Source: an uncultured Lachnospiraceae bacterium
GTDB lineage: Bacteria > Bacillota > Clostridia > Lachnospirales > Lachnospiraceae
Direction of reading: 5' to 3'
Assembly: GCA_910585765.1 (NCBI GenBank)
Contig: CAJUES010000011.1
Location: forward strand, 9,532 to 73,531
DNA: 64,000 nucleotides
The notes beneath the pieces are model-generated. The model had not been told where the DNA came from and ran no database searches. It saw only the letters and a program-made list of their open reading frames with translations. How positions within the stretch are numbered: position 1 is the stretch's first letter; each line of letters opens with the position of its first letter. Position numbers and translations under genes: made by a program. Below, piece after piece: positions 42,866-51,065 of the stretch.

Positions 42866-43658
42866 GATCAACAGTGAGGCGAGGCAGGGTTCCATGGAAG
42901 TGTTCTTCAATGGACTCGTGAAAGAAAATCCTACTTTTGTGCTGGCGCTCGGCATGTGTCCGACGCTCGCAGTGACAACATCAGCCGTCAACGGGCTTGG
43001 TATGGGGCTGACGACGACGGCAGTGCTGGTGCTCAGCAACGCCATCATATCCCTGCTGCGTCATATTATCCCAAACCGCGTGCGGATCCCGGCGTTCATC
43101 GTGATCGTGGCTTCCTTTGTGACCATGGTGGAGCTGCTGCTCGAGGGATTTATACCGAGTCTGTACGCGGCGCTTGGGCTGTATATTCCGCTGATCGTTG
43201 TGAACTGTATCATCCTTGGGCGTGCGGAGTCCTTCGCCTCCAAAAATCCGGTCATCCCGTCCATATTTGACGGTCTGGGAATGGGGCTTGGCTTTACGGT
43301 CGCACTCACGGCGATCGGCGCGGTGAGAGAGCTTTTGGGGGCAGGAGAGTTCTTTGGCGTACCGGTGATCAACAAGGTGCTTGGCGGCATCTCTTCCATG
43401 ATTGGACGCCAGGAGCCGATCGAGTATGTTCCGATCAGTATCTTTGTGCTCGCGCCGGGCGCGTTCTTCGTGCTAGCCGCTCTCACGGCGCTGCAGAACC
43501 GCGTCAAGAGAAAGATGCAGGAAAAGGGGCAGAACGCGGACAGGATCCAGTCAGGCTGCAGTTCGGACTGTGCAAGCTGCTCCGACGGCGGCTGCGCGCA
43601 CCGCTTTGTCGATGTGGACGGGAAGCCGGGTTCCGTGGCGGACGCGAAAAAGGAGTAG
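42858..43658 (+). CDS. rnfE: Rnf complex subunit E with cysteine-rich C-terminal tail
   Basis: Integral membrane subunit with about six helices, 266 residues. The core is standard (ENPTFVLALGMCPTLAVTTSAVNGLGMG; ALGLYIPLIVVNCIILGRAE). After the core an additional tail from about residue 225 carries CSSDCASCSDGGCAH (five cysteines and a histidine), a possible metal or cluster site. AAGGAGGTG precedes ATG 42858, which overlaps rnfG. Confidence 0.94.
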   Translation: MSEINSEARQGSMEVFFNGLVKENPTFVLALGMCPTLAVTTSAVNGLGMGLTTTAVLVLSNAIISLLRHIIPNRVRIPAFIVIVASFVTMVELLLEGFIPSLYAALGLYIPLIVVNCIILGRAESFASKNPVIPSIFDGLGMGLGFTVALTAIGAVRELLGAGEFFGVPVINKVLGGISSMIGRQEPIEYVPISIFVLAPGAFFVLAALTALQNRVKRKMQEKGQNADRIQSGCSSDCASCSDGGCAHRFVDVDGKPGSVADAKKE

Positions 43659-43704
43659 GAGAAGAATATATGCGCAGAGGGAAATGCGCAGAAAGGAAAG
43701 AAAG

Positions 43705-44292
43705 ATGCTTGACGTAGTAAAGGATTTATTGATATTGATGATCAGCTCTTCGCTTGTGAGCAATGTCGTGCTGAGCCAGTTTCTGGGGCTCTGTCCGTTC
43801 CTTGGCGTTTCCAGGAAGGTCGACACGGCGCTCGGCATGGGCGGCGCGGTCATTTTCGTCATCACGATCGCGTCCGGTGTGGCGGCTGTCATCTACAAGG
43901 CGGTCTTGGAGCGGTTTGACATCACGTATCTGCAGACGATCGTATTTATATTAGTCATCGCAGCCCTGGTGCAGTTCGTGGAAATGTTTCTGAAAAAGTA
44001 CGTGACATCGCTCTATCAGGCGCTGGGCGTGTATCTTCCGCTGATCACGACCAACTGTGCGGTGCTCGGTATCGCGCTCACAAATGTGCAGAAGAATTAC
44101 GGTATCGGTTTCAGCATTGCGAGCGGTCTGTTCACGGCGGTCGGATTCCTGATCGCGATCGTGGTCCTCGCCGGGATCCGTGAAAAGATGGAGTACAATG
44201 ACATACCGGAATCCTTCAAGGGCATGCCGATCGTGCTGATCACAGCGGGTCTGATGGCGATCGCATTCTGCGGATTCTCAGGATTGTTGTAG
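43705..44292 (+). CDS. rnfA: Rnf complex subunit A
   Basis: Integral membrane subunit paralogous to RnfE, 195 residues and six helices. Signature LVSNVVLSQFLGLCPFLGVSRKVDTALGMG with the conserved cysteine, and VYLPLITTNCAVLGIALTN in the inverted repeat half. With RnfE it holds an Fe-S site in the membrane centre. ATG 43705 follows AAAGGAAAG. Confidence 0.96.
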   Translation: MLDVVKDLLILMISSSLVSNVVLSQFLGLCPFLGVSRKVDTALGMGGAVIFVITIASGVAAVIYKAVLERFDITYLQTIVFILVIAALVQFVEMFLKKYVTSLYQALGVYLPLITTNCAVLGIALTNVQKNYGIGFSIASGLFTAVGFLIAIVVLAGIREKMEYNDIPESFKGMPIVLITAGLMAIAFCGFSGLL

Positions 44293-44306
44293 AGGGAGGG
44301 TGACAT

Positions 44307-45098
44307 ATGAACGCAACAGCGATAGTGACTGCCGTCCTGGTCGTGGGCGGAGTCGGTTTATTCTTAGGGATCTTCCTCGGCATCGCCAGTATTGTATTTA
44401 AGGTCGAGGTGGATGAGAAGGAGGAGGCCGTCCTGGGCGTGCTTCCCGGAAACAACTGCGGCGGCTGCGGATATCCCGGCTGTTCGGGACTTGCCGCGGC
44501 GATCGCAAAGGGCGAGGCGGCGGTGAATGCATGCCCTGTCGGTGGCGAGCCTGTCGGCAAAAAGATTGCGGCGATCATGGGCGTGGAGGCAGGTGAAGCC
44601 GTCAGAATGACGGCGTTCGTGAAATGTGCGGGCGACTGCGAGAAGACATCGCAGATCTATGAGTACACAGGTGTGGAGGACTGCGCCATGGTCCGGTATG
44701 TGCCGGACGGCGGTGCCAAGTCCTGCGACCATGGCTGTCTGGGGTATGGAAACTGTGTGAAGGCGTGCCCGTTTGATGCGATCCATATTGTCAATGGCAT
44801 CGCAAAGGTTGACAGGGAGAAGTGCAAGGCGTGCGGCAAATGTGTGGCTGCATGTCCGAAACAGCTGATCGAACTGATACCGTATGACGCAAAGGCAGTG
44901 GTGGCGTGCAGTTCCAGGGACAAAGGACCTGTCACCATGAAAGCCTGCCAGACCGGGTGTATCGGCTGCAGTCTCTGTGTGAAGGTGTGTCCTTCGGGCG
45001 CAGTGACCGTGACGGATTTCCACGCACACATTGACCAGAGCAAGTGCACCGGCTGCGGCGCGTGCAAGGAAAAGTGCCCGAAGAAGGCGATCGTGTAG
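44307..45098 (+). CDS. rnfB: Rnf complex subunit B
   Basis: Ferredoxin-like entry subunit, 263 residues. An N-terminal membrane helix (residues 8-30) is followed by a cluster-binding domain with GNNCGGCGYPGC (Cys51, 54, 59 and one near 76), then two pairs of 4Fe-4S motifs (CVKACPFDAIHI, CKACGKCVAACPKQ, CIGCSLCVKVCPSG, CTGCGACKEKCPKK). It takes electrons from reduced ferredoxin and passes them on to RnfC. Last gene of the operon. Confidence 0.96.
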   Translation: MNATAIVTAVLVVGGVGLFLGIFLGIASIVFKVEVDEKEEAVLGVLPGNNCGGCGYPGCSGLAAAIAKGEAAVNACPVGGEPVGKKIAAIMGVEAGEAVRMTAFVKCAGDCEKTSQIYEYTGVEDCAMVRYVPDGGAKSCDHGCLGYGNCVKACPFDAIHIVNGIAKVDREKCKACGKCVAACPKQLIELIPYDAKAVVACSSRDKGPVTMKACQTGCIGCSLCVKVCPSGAVTVTDFHAHIDQSKCTGCGACKEKCPKKAIV

Positions 45099-45182
45099 GT
45101 TTTTAGTACAGCGTTGCGCTGCATGCATTCATCAATACATCGATCATGGCGATTGGTACTGTGTTTCCAGGGAGATGAAGTA

Positions 45183-46577
45183 ATGGGTATTGTTAATCGG
45201 CAAAGGAATGATCATATACTGGTGGTCGTTGGGGTTTTGCTTTGTCTGTGTACGGCATGTGCAGAAAATCTTCCATTTACAGATAATGAAATAGAGGAGA
45301 TGCAGGCAGACATATTGTCTGATCCACAGATGGAAGAGGACGTTCAAAGTACAGATAACGAAATAGAGGAGACACAGGAAGACATATTGCCTGATTCACA
45401 GGCGGAAGATGGTGCCCGGAATCATTCATCGATAGAGCGTATGCAGCGTGATTCTTCTGTAAGCCTTGATTTTTATACGGAAGATCAGAGCACGAAAATA
45501 GGGGAAGATACCCTTTTGTGGACGAGAAAATGTATCTATCCAGTCGTAAGGATCGAAGAAAATGAAAGTGCTGCCAACAAGATCAATACAGATATACAGG
45601 AAAGGGTGGATTCTTTTCATAAGGACTCTTTTGTGCCAGACTGTGCAGATGAGGACTATCATCGTATTTGTGATGCAAGTGATTCTGATGATATTCACTT
45701 TTACGGATATTTTGATGAGATGATATTTACTGTTACCCGTGCTGACAGTAAGGTTGTTTCTTTTCTTGTGACGACACAATACTATATCGGCGGTGCGCAT
45801 GGTATGGATTACTATACTGGACTAAACTACGATACACAGACTGGTGAACTGCTCCGCTTTGACGATCTTGCGGGAAATGCAGGTGCTTTTCGACAGGATA
45901 CGCTTGCATTTATTCACAACCTTGCTTCCGCAACCGCTTATCAGAGCATTATGTGGGAGAATGATATCGATGAACTGCAAGAGGTTTTATATCAGGATGA
46001 AAGATGGTATCTTTCCACATCAGGGCTGGTTCTTTTCAGCAATCCTTATGAACTTGGTGCCTTTTTCGCAGGCAATATTGAGTTTACCATTCCTTATTCT
46101 GATCTGGAAGAGATGGGGGTTCATGAACAATATGAGTATACAGGAACGAGGACGATCCTGCTGCAGACGGAGGCGGTTTGTTTTATGGACTTAAACGGGG
46201 ACGGGCAGGAGGAGGAGATCCAGTTTTATATCGATGCGAAGGGAAGTGCTAATACAGATGTTCATTTTCTGGTTGACGGTACAGACTATGCGGCGGAGCA
46301 CGAAACGCTGTCCAGACAATTTTCGGATGATGATTACATATTTTGCTGGACAGCATGCTTTTTGTACGATATGGATCCGACAGACACCACGACAGAGATT
46401 GCTTTTCAGATGAACTACAGCAGCTGGACGGATGACATTGTCGTCCCATATACATTTCTCTATCGCTATGAAGGGAGCGGTGCCCTGTATTATCTTGGCA
46501 GAATAGAGGGTACGATCACCGATCCGACGGCTGTGTACTATATTTCGCCGCAGGACAGCAATGCGAATGAAAAATAA
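45183..46577 (+). CDS. Lipoprotein with DUF4163/DUF3298 (RsiV-like) region
   Basis: A 464-residue lipoprotein. The lipobox is LCTAC (cysteine about 28). Residues about 34-82 hold a tandem pair of about 24 residues (TDNEIEEMQADILSDPQ... and TDNEIEETQEDILPDSQ...). The domain from about 95 to 330 has YPVVRIEENESAANKINTDIQ and YYIGGAHGMDYYTGLNYDTQTGELLRFDDL, typical of DUF4163/DUF3298 proteins such as RsiV. The C-terminal part has a calcium-like DLNGDGQEEEIQF segment. GGGAG precedes ATG 45183. No sigma factor gene adjoins it. AT-richer than the Rnf genes. Confidence 0.75.
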   Translation: MGIVNRQRNDHILVVVGVLLCLCTACAENLPFTDNEIEEMQADILSDPQMEEDVQSTDNEIEETQEDILPDSQAEDGARNHSSIERMQRDSSVSLDFYTEDQSTKIGEDTLLWTRKCIYPVVRIEENESAANKINTDIQERVDSFHKDSFVPDCADEDYHRICDASDSDDIHFYGYFDEMIFTVTRADSKVVSFLVTTQYYIGGAHGMDYYTGLNYDTQTGELLRFDDLAGNAGAFRQDTLAFIHNLASATAYQSIMWENDIDELQEVLYQDERWYLSTSGLVLFSNPYELGAFFAGNIEFTIPYSDLEEMGVHEQYEYTGTRTILLQTEAVCFMDLNGDGQEEEIQFYIDAKGSANTDVHFLVDGTDYAAEHETLSRQFSDDDYIFCWTACFLYDMDPTDTTTEIAFQMNYSSWTDDIVVPYTFLYRYEGSGALYYLGRIEGTITDPTAVYYISPQDSNANEK

Positions 46578-46592
46578 AGAGAGGAATCGGAT

Positions 46593-47192
46593 ATGGAGAG
46601 GATCCGCTCAATTTATGAGCGAAGGAGCATAAGAAAATACCAGGATCAAAGTGTGCCCCGCGCGTTTATTGAAGAAATCTTAAATGCGGGCAGGATGGCG
46701 CCCTCAGCCAAAAACAGACAGCCGTGGAAATATGTCGTCTGCGGCGGCACATATAAAAAGGAGCTGCTCAGGGCGATGCACTCCGGATTAGAGCGGGAAG
46801 AACAGGGCAGAACCGATCTGCCCGGATCACGGTACGGCATACCCGATGCGAAAAATACACTGAGGATCATGCAGGAAGCGCCCGTCATCATTGTGATATT
46901 GAATACCAATGCGAGATCGCCCTTTCTGCCTGTCGATAACGATGAACGGCTCTCCGAGATATGTGACAGCCTGTCGGTCGGGGCGTCAGTAGAAAATATG
47001 CTGTTGGCGGCAGAGGAGTTGGGATTGGGGACATTGTGGATCGCGAATACATGTTTTGCATATCCGGAGCTGGCTGCGTATCTGAATACAGAGGATCAGA
47101 TTGTCGGAGCGGTTGCGGTGGGATTTGCGGACGAAGAACCACCGCAGCGACCGAGAAAGCGGCTGGACGAGATCGCGGAGTACAGGTGGTAG
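46593..47192 (+). CDS. Nitroreductase-family protein
   Basis: FMN-dependent NAD(P)H oxidoreductase, 199 residues. The start IRSIYERRSIRKYQDQSVP, APSAKNRQPWKYVV and the C-terminal VENMLLAAEELGLGTLWIANTCF are the family pattern. Substrate unknown. It begins 15 bases after the lipoprotein gene with GAGAGGA. The stop is followed by the promoter-like elements of the next cassette. Confidence 0.9.
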   Translation: MERIRSIYERRSIRKYQDQSVPRAFIEEILNAGRMAPSAKNRQPWKYVVCGGTYKKELLRAMHSGLEREEQGRTDLPGSRYGIPDAKNTLRIMQEAPVIIVILNTNARSPFLPVDNDERLSEICDSLSVGASVENMLLAAEELGLGTLWIANTCFAYPELAAYLNTEDQIVGAVAVGFADEEPPQRPRKRLDEIAEYRW

Positions 47193-47228
47193 ATCAGTTC
47201 AGTCAGCCGCTTATATTGACAAAAACAG

Positions 47229-47257
47229 TTCAATTTTCGGAGCGGTCGTGTTATACT
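47229..47257 (+). promoter_or_regulatory. Promoter of the DUF262/ATPase cassette
   Basis: TTCAAT (47229-47234), 17-base spacer, and extended -10 TGTTATACT with TATACT at 47252-47257. The leader to the ATG at 47382 is about 120 bases and contains no recognisable gene. Confidence 0.55.
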
Positions 47258-47381
47258 GTCAGTAACAACTTTCATCATTTGAGACGGTAAAGGACTTCTG
47301 ATCACACAAAGGGTATCAGTTTTTCCGACACAGTGGATATGATCTGTGAATGCGTAGACGAAAAAGATAGAGGTGGATATA

Positions 47382-48569
47382 ATGGCAATAATACAGGAAA
47401 ACGATGATCTGGAAATCGAGATTGAAAAGAAAAAAGCTGAGTACGCAGGTGTGGAATATGAAGCAGAGGGTATCGGCGAGGAGAGCGGAGAGGAGGCAGA
47501 ACAACCCTTTGACGCGGAGAAGATCAGGGTGGATCAGCAAATGCTCTCCATAAAATATATGTTGGAGTTGATGGAACAGAATTTGATCGAGTTAAATCCA
47601 GGATATCAAAGACGACGCGTGTGGAAAGACAATAAGAGAAAATCTTTATTGATTGAATCGCTAATGCTCCGCATTCCGATCCCGGCATTTTATTTCTATG
47701 AAAATGAGGATGGAAAGTATCAGGTCATTGATGGTCAACAAAGACTTACAACAATAAAGGAATTTGTCAATGGAGAATTCCGCCTTACAGGTCTGGAATA
47801 TTTGGGAAGTGATTACAATAAAAAGAAATTTGAAGATCTGGATACAAAATATATCCAGAGGATTTACAGGACGCAGATCGCTGTCAATATTCTTGATGCC
47901 AGATCACCCAAAAATGTAATATACGATATATTTCGGCGTGTAAATACGGGAGGAATGAATTTAAACCCACAAGAAATGAGAAATGCAATCTGTAAGCAGG
48001 AAGTACGTGATTTCCTGGTAAAAAGCACGTGCAATCATAATTATCTCAGTGCAACCAGGGGAAGAGTATGTGATGACCGAATGGATTCGCAGGAACTTGT
48101 TCTGCGGTTTTATGCTTTTTATAAAGCATATGATTATGAGAAGAATATTTTGCACTATGATTATTCCAATATAGCAACAATGCTTGACGACGCTATTGAA
48201 AATTTGAATAAAATGAAACCGGAAAACAGAGAGGTCTTGTTTCAGAAGTTTGATCTGGCTATGAGGAGATCTTGGGAAGCATTCGGAAAATATGCTTTTT
48301 CAAAGATCTATTGTGATGGAAGTACGGTAAACAGGAATATGGATTATATCAATAAATCATTGTTTTCGTCATTTTCTGTTTTATTGATGGATTCTAAATA
48401 CGATGATATCGATATTGAAGCACAGCAAAAAAAAATACTGCAGACCTTAGCGAATGCCTTGGAAAATCATCATTATGTAAATTCGATTACTGTTGGAACT
48501 GGTGATCGGAGAAATGTATATGCAAATTTTGAATATTCAAGAAAGGTGCTGGAAGAATGCCTGGGATGA
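47382..48569 (+). CDS. DUF262-domain protein (ParB/sulfiredoxin-like), candidate defence protein
   Basis: A 395-residue protein. An acidic N-terminal stretch (residues 1-50) precedes the DUF262 domain: LNPGYQRRRVWKDNKRKSLLIESLMLRIPIP, then DGQQRLTTIKEF with the conserved DGQQR at 117-121, and RRVNTGGMNLNPQEMRNAI. DUF262 is the nucleotide-using domain of GmrSD and SspE anti-phage nucleases, but the HNH half (DUF1524) is not visible here. AGAGGTGG precedes ATG 47382. It shares a coupled operon with an ATPase and a small protein, in AT-rich DNA unlike the neighbours. Confidence 0.85.
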   Translation: MAIIQENDDLEIEIEKKKAEYAGVEYEAEGIGEESGEEAEQPFDAEKIRVDQQMLSIKYMLELMEQNLIELNPGYQRRRVWKDNKRKSLLIESLMLRIPIPAFYFYENEDGKYQVIDGQQRLTTIKEFVNGEFRLTGLEYLGSDYNKKKFEDLDTKYIQRIYRTQIAVNILDARSPKNVIYDIFRRVNTGGMNLNPQEMRNAICKQEVRDFLVKSTCNHNYLSATRGRVCDDRMDSQELVLRFYAFYKAYDYEKNILHYDYSNIATMLDDAIENLNKMKPENREVLFQKFDLAMRRSWEAFGKYAFSKIYCDGSTVNRNMDYINKSLFSSFSVLLMDSKYDDIDIEAQQKKILQTLANALENHHYVNSITVGTGDRRNVYANFEYSRKVLEECLG

Positions 48570-49681
48570 GAATAGAAAAGATCCTGTTAAAGAATTTTAA
48601 GTGTCATAATCATTTTGAAATGGAACTCAAGCGTCTGAATATATTGACCGGAAGTAATGCGGCAGGGAAATCCAGTCTGGTACAGTCGATATTATTGGCA
48701 TTCAAGAGTTGGGAAAACTGTGAGAAAAAGCAGGTGAATACAAATAAAGTTTTCGGTGTTAATCTAGGGATTCCAATCAGTATCGTTTCAGAGGATCTGG
48801 AAGAAAAAGATATTGAGATCGGGCTGTTTACAGATGGAATTGCGAATCGATTGGTTTTAGGGCTTCCGAAAGACAATGAAGAAATATATTTTAACATTAT
48901 CAACTATGAGGAGATCGTGGAGAGGAAAACGCATGACTGCAATTTGGATAAATTGCGTCTTTTTTTCTTAAACGCAGAGCGGCAGGGACCTAGAATCGTG
49001 TCTGTGATTCAGGATATTGTACCGTTTTCGGTTGGAAATACAGGAGAAAACACGGGATATATACTAAGTGAAATGGACAAATTTCAAAAATTGAGCGGAC
49101 ATTTTAAACTTCCGAAGGATCTGAGAATAGCGGCAATTGATCGATTTTCTGCAAATTGTGAAGAATGGCTGAATTTTGTCATACCGCAAACAAAATTACA
49201 GTACAGTGTGGATATTGAAAGAAATATCACTACATTAAAGATGCAGAATCAAGGAGAATTTCATCTGCCAGTTGCGACAGGATTTGGTATTACATACGTA
49301 TTGCCGATAATTGTGCAGGCATTGGCAGCAAGTGTTATAACAAATTCAATATTGATAATCGAAAACCCAGAGGCTCATTTGCACCCATTGAGTCAGTCGC
49401 GGCTAGGAAAGTTTTTGGCGCTTGTTGCGGCAAACGGAGTACAAATCATATTGGAAACACATAGCGAGCATATTGTAGACGGATGCCGGATTCAGGCTGC
49501 CAGAGAAACAATGTGTTCGGATGCACAAGTTCTATTTTTTGAAAAGAAAGAAAATACCAGTATGTGTAATCGCATTGAAATAATGGACAATGGAGAACTT
49601 GAAGGATGGCCAGAAGGTTTTTTTGATCAAAAAAGACAGGATTTGAGAGAATTACTGGAGATAAGAAGATGTGGAAGTTAG
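48566..49681 (+). CDS. AAA ATPase (ABC/SMC-like, DUF3696-type C-terminus)
   Basis: A 371-residue ATPase of the overcoming-lysogenization-defect-like/AAA_15-type group. The Walker A motif is GSNAAGKSS (about 29-37), with an ABC-signature-like ATGFGITYVLPI, Walker B ILIIENPEAHLHP (about 262-274), and an H-loop-like ETHSEHIVDG. The C-terminus NGELEGWPEGFFDQKRQDL is the DUF3696 tail. No nuclease domain such as TOPRIM is fused. ATG 48566 overlaps the TGA of the DUF262 gene (ATGA), and its end overlaps the third gene by 11 bases. Confidence 0.88.
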   Translation: MRIEKILLKNFKCHNHFEMELKRLNILTGSNAAGKSSLVQSILLAFKSWENCEKKQVNTNKVFGVNLGIPISIVSEDLEEKDIEIGLFTDGIANRLVLGLPKDNEEIYFNIINYEEIVERKTHDCNLDKLRLFFLNAERQGPRIVSVIQDIVPFSVGNTGENTGYILSEMDKFQKLSGHFKLPKDLRIAAIDRFSANCEEWLNFVIPQTKLQYSVDIERNITTLKMQNQGEFHLPVATGFGITYVLPIIVQALAASVITNSILIIENPEAHLHPLSQSRLGKFLALVAANGVQIILETHSEHIVDGCRIQAARETMCSDAQVLFFEKKENTSMCNRIEIMDNGELEGWPEGFFDQKRQDLRELLEIRRCGS

Positions 49682-50168
49682 ATTTCTATATATTGCCCTC
49701 AAAATGTTACAGCAATATCACGGAAGATTAAAAGTAAACGATTACAACGATTATGAGAATAGGGTGAGAGATTGTTTTCCACATCTTGTTTTTCATGAAG
49801 AGGCATTTAAGTTTGTTGATGAGCTTGGCAAGTGCAGTGATGTGATCGAAGAATTGACAAGGCATTTGATAATATTGAATGATGTCGGGAAGAAACTGTA
49901 TGATTATCACAACAAAAATGAGCGGGAAGTGCTGCTGGAACTGAGTTCGGGTTATGATCTGGTTTGTTCCGGAAAAGGATCAAATGAGGAAAAAAGGTTT
50001 AACAAAGAGATAAACTATAAGGATCAAAGATATCAGCTGACTTGTAATCCTCATACAAAACTCTATAAAAAGAGAACAGACAAGAGAATTTATTTTTGTT
50101 GGGGACGTGACGAGATAGAGGGACACAATATTATTATAGTGCGGATCGGTGGACATTGGCAGGAATGA
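49671..50168 (+). CDS. Small protein of the DUF262/ATPase cassette, possible effector
   Basis: A 165-residue protein that I do not recognise with certainty. The start is a GTG inside the end of the ATPase gene, 11 bases after a GGAG site. Residues about 100-165 are basic and end KRIYFCWGRDEIEGHNIIIVRIGGHW, which reads like the final beta strands of RelE/ParE-fold toxins (strand, turn, strand, RIGxH). The N-terminal half is helical. Context makes it the third part of the system, either an effector or an accessory protein. AT-rich like the two genes before it. Confidence 0.7.
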   Translation: MEVRFLYIALKMLQQYHGRLKVNDYNDYENRVRDCFPHLVFHEEAFKFVDELGKCSDVIEELTRHLIILNDVGKKLYDYHNKNEREVLLELSSGYDLVCSGKGSNEEKRFNKEINYKDQRYQLTCNPHTKLYKKRTDKRIYFCWGRDEIEGHNIIIVRIGGHWQE

Positions 50169-50238
50169 ATACAAGGAGAGTAGTTTGTTCTAAAATTATG
50201 TAGTAGAGGTAATGACAGACCAGAAAGAGGTGCGCGGA

Positions 50239-51015
50239 ATGATACAGTATTATGATATCGGATTAAATCTGTTCTGCAGGCAGTTTCCTGATCCGGAGAA
50301 GATCGTTCGGGATGCCATGGATCAAGGGGTGTGCTGCATTCTGACAGGAACAGATCCCAAGGAGAACGAGAAGATCGACAAGTTCGTGAGGACGCATGAC
50401 GCATACGGTACAGCGGGGATCCACCCGCACAATGCGGACAGGGCGATGCAGGAAGATTTTGCAAGGATTGAAAGAATCGTTTCCGAGAACGAAAAAATTG
50501 TTGCGGTCGGTGAGTGTGGTCTGGATTATGACAGGATGTTCTCGACAAAGGAGAACCAGATCAGATGTCTCGAGAAACATATCGTTCTCGCTGAAAAGCT
50601 GGGCAAGCCTTTGTTTTTGCATGAGCGCAGTGCCGCGGAGGATTTTGTCAAAAGGTTCAAGAAACACCAGGATATCTGCCAAAAATCTGTAGTTCACTGC
50701 TTTACCGGGGACAGAAGAGCGCTGGACCAGTATCTCTCCATGGGATTTTTCATCGGCATCACAGGCTGGATCTGTGACGACCGGCGCGCGAAGGAGCTGC
50801 GCGAGGCGGTGCATATGATCCCGCTGGACCGCATACTGATCGAGACGGATGCACCGTATCTGACGCCGCGGAATGTGCCGGGACTCGACAGGACAAACAC
50901 GCCGCAGAATATCGTGTATGTCGCGCGCGAGCTCGCAAATTACATGAAAGTTTCCGAGGAGACTTTGGCAGAACATGCAAGGAACAATACGGAGCGCATC
51001 TTCCATATCGGATGA
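50239..51015 (+). CDS. tatD: TatD-family deoxyribonuclease
   Basis: Metal-dependent hydrolase of the TatD family, 258 residues. It starts YYDIGLNLFCRQF, as in TatD proper of E. coli, where the N-terminal HxH of the paralogues is replaced by DIGxN. Other metal and active residues are in GIHPHN, VGECGLDYDR, LHERSAAEDF, VVHCFTGD and LIETDAPYLTPR. Members have 3'-5' DNA exonuclease activity. ATG 50239 has GAGG 9 bases upstream; ATG 50212 is possible. GC content is again that of the chromosome. Confidence 0.9.
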   Translation: MIQYYDIGLNLFCRQFPDPEKIVRDAMDQGVCCILTGTDPKENEKIDKFVRTHDAYGTAGIHPHNADRAMQEDFARIERIVSENEKIVAVGECGLDYDRMFSTKENQIRCLEKHIVLAEKLGKPLFLHERSAAEDFVKRFKKHQDICQKSVVHCFTGDRRALDQYLSMGFFIGITGWICDDRRAKELREAVHMIPLDRILIETDAPYLTPRNVPGLDRTNTPQNIVYVARELANYMKVSEETLAEHARNNTERIFHIG

Positions 51016-51065
51016 GATAGGATCCGTGTATGTTTGTGGATGATTTTATGTACGAGATAAAGACT

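Noticed and set aside
47216..47257. TTGACA at 47216 as -35 for the TATACT at 47252
   Set aside because: The spacing is 30 bases; TTCAAT at 47229 with 17 bases fits better.
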